The notes under the pieces were generated by a model. The model saw nothing but the letters and a program-made list of their open reading frames with translations. It ran no database searches and had not been told where the DNA came from. The position numbers and the translations under genes are program-made. From Planctomycetota bacterium (GTDB lineage Bacteria; Planctomycetota; Phycisphaerae; UBA1845; PWPN01): a stretch of 11,866 bases of DNA. This document shows, one piece after another, positions 8,295-11,866 of the stretch. Position 1 is the first letter of the stretch. The number at the start of each line of letters is the position of its first letter. The DNA is taken from contig CP070790.1 of assembly GCA_020346805.1 (NCBI GenBank), positions 1,120,188-1,132,053 of the forward strand. Direction: 5' to 3'.

Positions 8295-9359
8295 ATGGCA
8301 GAGCATAAAACGATAACCTACCAGGAAGCGGGAGTTGATATTGAGGCCGGCGACCGTTTGGTCGACCTTATTAAGCCTATCGTCCGCAAAACCTACGGCC
8401 CACGGGTCCTGGGAGATCTTGGTGGTTTTGCGGGGATGCTCCAGCTTGAGGGGCGTTTGGATCTGTTCCGCAGGGGGCGGAGAGACCCGGTACTGGTGGC
8501 CTGTACGGATAGTACGGGGAGCAAAATTCTCCTGGCCAAGGAGACCGGACGATACGATACTGTGGGTATCGATCTGGTGGCTATGAGCGTTAATGATTTG
8601 ATTACAGTCGGTGCTGAGCCGCTCATATTCCTCGATTACGTGGCCGTCAATCAACTTTCTCCCTCCCAAGTGGCCGAAATCATCGATGGTGTGGCAAACG
8701 GCTGCTTAAAGGCCGGTTGTTCGCTGGTAGGCGGGGAAACGGCAGAATTGCCCGATATCTACCGGCCCGGAGAATTCGATCTTGTTGGTTTTGCAGTAGG
8801 GATTGTCGAAAGGAGACGGATTATCGACGGTTCAGAGATTGAGCCGGGTGATGCGGTTATTGGCCTGCCATCCAATGGGATTCACTCCAATGGATATACG
8901 CTGGTTCGCCGATTGATCTTCCAGGAGGCGGGGCTCAAGCATGATTCCATGGTACCGGAGATTGGTTGTTCCATCGGTGAGGAACTGCTCAAGCCCACCA
9001 ATATTTATGCCAAACCGGTTCTGAACGTTCTACACAAATACCGCCGTAAACGGATGGTGCGGGGGATGGCCCATATTACCGGTGGGGGTTTACCGGGTAA
9101 TGTGGTTCGGATCCTTCCCGAAGGCTGTGCGGTCACAATCGATACCAACAGCTGGACAATACCGCCGATATTTGAATTATTGCAGTCTATTGGGGTGGAG
9201 CGGGATGAGATGTTCCGGGTATTCAATATGGGGATCGGTTACGTGCTGATCGTGCATCCTCAATCTGAAAACCGGATTATCCGTTATTTTCGCCGACAGG
9301 GTATTGATGCGCTTACCATAGGCCGGGTACGGAAAGGCAGCGGCGTTGAAATCAAGTGA
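8295..9359 (+). CDS. purM: Phosphoribosylformylglycinamidine cyclo-ligase (AIR synthase)
   Basis: PurM closes the imidazole ring of formylglycinamidine ribonucleotide with ATP to give aminoimidazole ribonucleotide, step five of de novo purine synthesis, in the cytoplasm. The family pattern is complete over 354 aa, close to the usual ~345: TYQEAGVDIEAGD at the N-terminus, ACTDSTGSK (residues 69-77) at the nucleotide/substrate loop, AMSVNDLITVGAEPLIFLDY, GGETAELPDIY, GLPSNGIHSNGYTL and HITGGGLPGN near the C-terminus. The loop reads TDSTGSK where most bacteria have TDGVGTK, a mild oddity. The frame is open back to TTG 8259, but ATG 8295 puts the start at the usual place (MAEHKTITYQEAGV); no Shine-Dalgarno is visible for either. 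No other purine genes are nearby. Confidence 0.95.
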   Translation: MAEHKTITYQEAGVDIEAGDRLVDLIKPIVRKTYGPRVLGDLGGFAGMLQLEGRLDLFRRGRRDPVLVACTDSTGSKILLAKETGRYDTVGIDLVAMSVNDLITVGAEPLIFLDYVAVNQLSPSQVAEIIDGVANGCLKAGCSLVGGETAELPDIYRPGEFDLVGFAVGIVERRRIIDGSEIEPGDAVIGLPSNGIHSNGYTLVRRLIFQEAGLKHDSMVPEIGCSIGEELLKPTNIYAKPVLNVLHKYRRKRMVRGMAHITGGGLPGNVVRILPEGCAVTIDTNSWTIPPIFELLQSIGVERDEMFRVFNMGIGYVLIVHPQSENRIIRYFRRQGIDALTIGRVRKGSGVEIK

Positions 9360-9408
9360 TAGTTCGCACACTCCTATTAAATTTCATTATTTTACGCACT
9401 ATTTCACA

Positions 9409-9434
9409 GTAATGGCAATTGCGGGTACCATTAC
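9409..9434. promoter_or_regulatory. Inverted repeat immediately upstream of the sigma-54 activator start
   Basis: GTAATGG (9409-9415) and CCATTAC (9428-9434) are perfect 7-bp inverted arms separated by 12 bp; allowing one mismatch the arms grow to 9 bp. The right arm ends 3 bp before the ATG at 9438. As DNA it could be an operator for autoregulation; as RNA it could form a hairpin in the ribosome-binding region. No other ribosome binding site is visible here. Confidence 0.35.
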
Positions 9435-9437
9435 GGC

Positions 9438-10925
9438 ATGTCCGGTACAGTGATGCTTATTCATGCCGATCCTCAAGTCCATCTTCAGGTCGAACGGGCC
9501 TGCTCAGAACTGGATGCCTCTTTGGTGATCGTGCCCTCGATAGAGAACGCTTTTGAGGCTATCGAAGGATCCATGCCGGACGTCGTGCTGATAGACGTGG
9601 AGGAGCGAAAGGGCGGGGTAATCTCGGTATTCAAACAACTCAGGCAACGTTGGCAACGTCTCTGTGCGATCCTGATAGCCGAACAGGCACGCAGCGAACA
9701 GGCCATTGAGGCCATGAAGCATGGAGCCGTCAATTACCTCATCAAACCAATCAACCATACCGATCTTGTGACTCACATAGAAAATGCCATGCGGATCAGT
9801 AGGGATATGACCGTCCCCACCGTATACGAGTCTGATCAGCGCGATACCCCGGTGGAACGTATAATCGGTCAGTCACCGGCAATGCAGCAGGTTTTCAAAC
9901 TAATCGGTCTGATTGCCCCCCAAAATGTAAACGTTCTAATAACCGGGGAAAGTGGTACGGGGAAAGAGCTGGTGGCAAAGGCACTTTATCATCACAGCAA
10001 ACGTAAGGATCGCCCATTTTTGGCGGTTAATTGTGCGGCTATACCTGAGACACTATTGGAAAGTGAGCTGTTTGGTCACGAAAAGGGCGCATTTACGGGG
10101 GCCCATATTCGTCGGATCGGTAAGTTCGAGCAATGTGACGGAGGTACGATATTTTTAGATGAAATCGGTGATATTCCTCTGACAACACAAGCTAAACTTC
10201 TACGTGTGTTGCAGGACGGCAGTTTCCAAAGATTAGGCGGGAATGAGACTATTGGCTGTGATGTGCGGATCATTGCCGCAACCAATCAAAATATCGAGCG
10301 TTTGATTGCTGAACGCAGATTTAGAAAGGACTTGTTCTATAGACTTAAAGTAGCATCAATCGATATGCCACCACTGCGCGAACGTGACGTGGATCCTGCG
10401 TTGCTGGCCCACTACTTTGTGAGAAGATTTAATACACAATTAGGCACGCAAATTCAAAAGTTTTCACCGCTGGCACTAACGGCACTGCTGAGTTATAACT
10501 GGCCGGGTAATGTTCGTGAGTTGGAAAACATTATAAAAGCATCATTAGTATTGGCCCGCGGAACCGTTTTTCAATTAGATTTCCTGCCGGAAAAGATCAG
10601 AAATGTAACCAGAATTGAACCAGGCGAGACAGCACCATCAGAGATGACAACGGCACATATGTCGTTTGGTGGTAATATGCAGGAATTGTGCGAACAATTA
10701 TTAAGTCATGACCAGTTTCACGGACAACTTTACAAACAGTTAGTTAATGTTGCTGAGTGTGAGCTGATAAAAGCATGTCTAAGAAAAGCAAAAGGCTTAA
10801 TTTCACCAACGGCCCGCATGTTGGGAATAACACGAACCACGCTAAGAAAGAAAATGACTGAGCATGGTATACAGATAAATACATTAATTTACGACCGTCA
10901 AAATGATGACCATAGTGGTCAATAG
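9438..10925 (+). CDS. NtrC-family sigma-54-dependent transcriptional activator with atypical receiver domain
   Basis: The 495-aa protein has three domains. Residues 1-120 form a receiver: phosphoacceptor-position D53 in VLIDVE and K103 in YLIKP are kept, but the acidic Mg-binding pair is replaced by H9-A10 (LIHADPQ) and the switch Thr/Ser by A81. Residues ~140-375 form the AAA+ domain, with Walker A GESGTGKE (170-177), the sigma-54 contact loop GAFTGA (217-222), Walker B GTIFLDE (236-242) and arginine-finger region FRKDLFYRL. NWPGNVRELEN follows. The C-terminus has a Fis-type helix-turn-helix (SPTARMLGITRTTLRKKM). It should remodel sigma-54 RNA polymerase at distant promoters. No sensor kinase is in the window. 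The 3' end becomes AT-rich and carries a palindrome over the last codons. It is preceded by purM by 78 bp. Confidence 0.93.
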   Translation: MSGTVMLIHADPQVHLQVERACSELDASLVIVPSIENAFEAIEGSMPDVVLIDVEERKGGVISVFKQLRQRWQRLCAILIAEQARSEQAIEAMKHGAVNYLIKPINHTDLVTHIENAMRISRDMTVPTVYESDQRDTPVERIIGQSPAMQQVFKLIGLIAPQNVNVLITGESGTGKELVAKALYHHSKRKDRPFLAVNCAAIPETLLESELFGHEKGAFTGAHIRRIGKFEQCDGGTIFLDEIGDIPLTTQAKLLRVLQDGSFQRLGGNETIGCDVRIIAATNQNIERLIAERRFRKDLFYRLKVASIDMPPLRERDVDPALLAHYFVRRFNTQLGTQIQKFSPLALTALLSYNWPGNVRELENIIKASLVLARGTVFQLDFLPEKIRNVTRIEPGETAPSEMTTAHMSFGGNMQELCEQLLSHDQFHGQLYKQLVNVAECELIKACLRKAKGLISPTARMLGITRTTLRKKMTEHGIQINTLIYDRQNDDHSGQ

Positions 10926-10941
10926 TTGTCCATATTGGTCA
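10907..10941. promoter_or_regulatory. Two near-identical 15-bp palindromes 20 bp apart (candidate activator sites)
   Basis: TGACCATAGTGGTCA (10907-10921) has perfect 6-bp arms around a 3-bp centre. TGTCCATATTGGTCA (10927-10941) matches it at 13 of 15 positions. Their 20-bp offset puts both on the same face of the helix. The first copy codes for the last residues of the activator, and the pair spans its stop codon. Size, arm layout and spacing resemble enhancer sites of NtrC-type dimers, so the activator just upstream is the natural candidate binder, but this is inference. Confidence 0.5.
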
Positions 10942-11074
10942 TTTTATGGAGATCTTAATTAATAGGGTAAATGTGGCACTGTTAAACATATCCTTATTAT
11001 TAACAAGATATTATAACAATTTTGAGCAAATTACATATCCTGGTACAGAATGTGTAATAAGACTATTAGGTGCC
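10942..11074. other. AT-rich intergenic stretch, possible promoter region
   Basis: This stretch should hold the promoter for the genes to the right. A TGGCAC at 10974-10979 matches the -24 half of a sigma-54 promoter, but the base positions for the -12 half read AACA instead of TTGC, so I do not call it. CCTGGTACAG (11039-11048) recurs exactly at 11092-11101, inside the following hairpin. A frame of 73 codons (10946-11167) crosses this stretch and the hairpin but is not supported as a gene. Confidence 0.35.
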
Positions 11075-11165
11075 ATGGCGCGGGCCATCGGCCTGGTACA
11101 GGGTGCTACAGTCAGTGTTGGGAGTCAACTACTGAGCAGCCACTACCAGGCCGGTGGCCGTGCAT
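11075..11165 (+). promoter_or_regulatory. 91-nt GC-rich imperfect hairpin, candidate structured RNA leader
   Basis: Read as RNA, 11075-11098 pairs with 11144-11165: 22 pairs with two G-U pairs and two single bulged G (11078, 11084), including the perfect 10-bp block CGGCCTGGTA/TACCAGGCCG. Inside, 11102-11107 pairs with 11135-11141 (bulged G at 11139), and 11113-11120 with 11126-11134 (bulged T at 11130), closed by the loop GGAGT. That is about 36 pairs in 91 nt. G+C is 37 of 60 over 11101-11160, while flanking lines have 15-16. No T run follows on either strand, so it is not an ordinary terminator. It ends 1 nt before an AAAAGGGG ribosome site and 15 nt before ATG 11181. It could be a cis-regulatory leader, a small RNA, or a palindromic repeat element. 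Confidence 0.6.
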
Positions 11166-11166
11166 A

Positions 11167-11228
11167 AAAGGGGAACGACGATGGATATGAGAAGCAATGA
11201 TGATCGTTCAAAGGGAACAGCAACATGA
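11167..11228 (+). other. Strong ribosome binding site with 15-codon reading frame overlapping the next gene
   Basis: AAGGGG (11168-11173) stands 7 nt before ATG 11181, the best Shine-Dalgarno in the window. The frame it opens encodes only MDMRSNDDRSKGTAT and stops at 11228. The long frame that follows is in the +1 register and has only a weak site. Removing one G from the GGG run near 11212-11214 would join this start to the long frame as ...RSKEQQHEIRKK. It may be a leader peptide, a programmed frameshift, or a sequence error. Confidence 0.4.
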
Positions 11229-11628
11229 GATTCGTAAAAAATATAAAAGAAAAATCTCGGATTATATACAGAGACTCAATTCGCTCACCTCCGAAAGAAT
11301 AGGAAATAAAAATCGAATCACCTGGTGTTATGAGGTTAACAATCAGCTAGAACAATTATTAAAGGAATTATGCGAGAATAAAACGGTTAGAAAATTATAT
11401 ATATTAGCAAGTAACACACGACCACAAATAGCACATAAAGTTAAAAAGGTTGAAAGGGAATTAACAATTCTACAATCTGAAATTTGTGACGTTATATATC
11501 TGTTAAAAAATATAGGACTATCACAGGAAGTAAGTGATCTATGGATCAAAAAAAGAATTAAGCGCTTCATGGAAAACAAATCAATTATTGATGAATTATA
11601 CAGCCATATTGTACAGCAAATTAAATAG
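11197..11628 (+). CDS. Hypothetical helical Lys/Glu-rich protein
   Basis: The 143-aa product is not recognised. It is highly charged and predicted helical by eye, with heptad-like stretches such as YEVNNQLEQLLKELCEN and VERELTILQSEICDVIYLLKN suggesting coiled coil; no signal peptide or membrane segment is seen. Codon use is strongly AT-biased (15 G+C in 60 bases over 11341-11400), unlike the genes to the left, which is consistent with transfer or low expression. The double ATG at 11197/11200 has no good ribosome site, whereas ATG 11181 in another register has a strong one, so the N-terminus is doubtful. A second frame (11534-11788) overlaps the 3' end and also looks protein-like from about 11618, so a frame change near the stop cannot be excluded. 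It follows the hairpin and precedes another gene by 77 bp. Confidence 0.5.
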   Translation: MMIVQREQQHEIRKKYKRKISDYIQRLNSLTSERIGNKNRITWCYEVNNQLEQLLKELCENKTVRKLYILASNTRPQIAHKVKKVERELTILQSEICDVIYLLKNIGLSQEVSDLWIKKRIKRFMENKSIIDELYSHIVQQIK

Positions 11629-11705
11629 GATACGCAGAAAATACATCTATAAACGAGAATTTGAGAACATAATTAAACGTGTCACCAATATACGGGAGCA
11701 GGAAA

Positions 11706-11866
11706 ATGACGGTTTTAAGCAGAATCAATTTGATAACCAATCAAAAAAACAAGAAAAACAGTACTTTACATTTTGGGCCGTCATATGAAGATTCAAATAT
11801 GACACCAAGCGAGACAGAAGAATTACGACGAATACTCGTAAACAAGCGTCTGCGACTTGCCAATGA
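11706..11866 (+). CDS. Start of an unidentified gene, 3'-truncated by the window edge
   Basis: ATG 11706 is preceded by GGGAGCAGGAAA, a good ribosome binding site, and the frame stays open for 53 codons to the end of the window. The visible N-terminus is polar and basic, beginning MTVLSRINLITNQ, then the stretch SYEDSNMTPSETEELRRIL and NKRLRLAN. The TPSETEELRRILVNKR segment is reminiscent of the first helix of TraR/DksA-type zinc-finger proteins, but there is too little sequence to claim this. The overlapping frame ending at 11788 (start 11534) competes with it for part of this stretch; the ribosome site and the open end favour 11706. Confidence 0.5.
   Translation, partial: MTVLSRINLITNQKNKKNSTLHFGPSYEDSNMTPSETEELRRILVNKRLRLAN

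Noticed and set aside
10974..10989. Sigma-54 promoter (-24 TGGCAC)
   Set aside because: The -24 half matches but the -12 half reads AACA instead of TTGC at the fixed spacing.
11075..11165. Intrinsic terminator, tRNA, integron attC site or cobalamin riboswitch
   Set aside because: No T run on either strand; no T-loop or anticodon pattern; no RYYYAAC/GTTRRRY core ends; the GCCACT-like bases at 11139-11144 lack the rest of the cobalamin consensus.
10946..11167. 73-codon frame downstream of the activator
   Set aside because: It has no ribosome site, changes composition abruptly halfway, and its second half coincides with the 91-nt hairpin, which explains the sequence better than protein coding does.
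11534..11788. 84-codon frame overlapping the 143-aa protein and the last gene
   Set aside because: GTG start inside another gene without a ribosome site; it overlaps a better-placed ATG at 11706. Kept only as a possible sign of a frame change near 11620.

Overview
The window looks like chromosomal DNA of a free-living, mostly Gram-negative-type bacterium. Lipoprotein signals, few recognisable Shine-Dalgarno sequences, a PurM with a TGGGLPGN motif, a GT-C membrane protein and several envelope phosphatase-like lipoproteins would suit a planctomycete or PVC relative. That placement is inference from style only; there is no rRNA or other decisive marker.

Layout. Bases 2-1579 (+) carry a complete metal-dependent alkaline-phosphatase-superfamily phosphodiesterase, open at the left edge. 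It converges, with a 7-bp gap, on an alpha/beta hydrolase lipoprotein (1587-2984, -) whose nucleophile position is Cys. That gene is divergent from a polytopic GT-C-like membrane protein (3067-5325, +), which is followed by a stand-alone thioester-reductase-type SDR (5425-6546, +). The SDR converges, with an 18-bp gap, on a second alkaline-phosphatase-fold lipoprotein (6565-8085, -). This one has two calcium-loop motifs and has lost two ligands of one metal site. A 209-bp divergent region leads to purM (8295-9359, +) and then to a sigma-54 activator of the NtrC type with a degenerate receiver domain (9438-10925, +).

The right end (about 10.9-11.87 kb) is different in character. It is very AT-rich (15-16 G+C per 60 bases in two counted lines, against 37 per 60 in a purM line). 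It begins with two near-identical 15-bp palindromes spaced exactly 20 bp apart over the activator's stop codon. A GC-rich 91-nt imperfect hairpin with about 36 base pairs follows (11075-11165). Then come a good ribosome binding site, a small helical Lys-rich protein that may have a frame problem at its start, and the beginning of another gene that runs off the right edge.

How the genes may work together. The first five genes are all exported or membrane-linked, or act on activated acyl groups, and could form a cell-envelope or lipid/glycan modification neighbourhood. They are not one operon, because they alternate in strand. The activator, its downstream palindromes and the structured leader look like a separate regulatory unit controlling the AT-rich genes at the right. 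This last unit is the most unusual part of the window; I cannot assign it to a known system.
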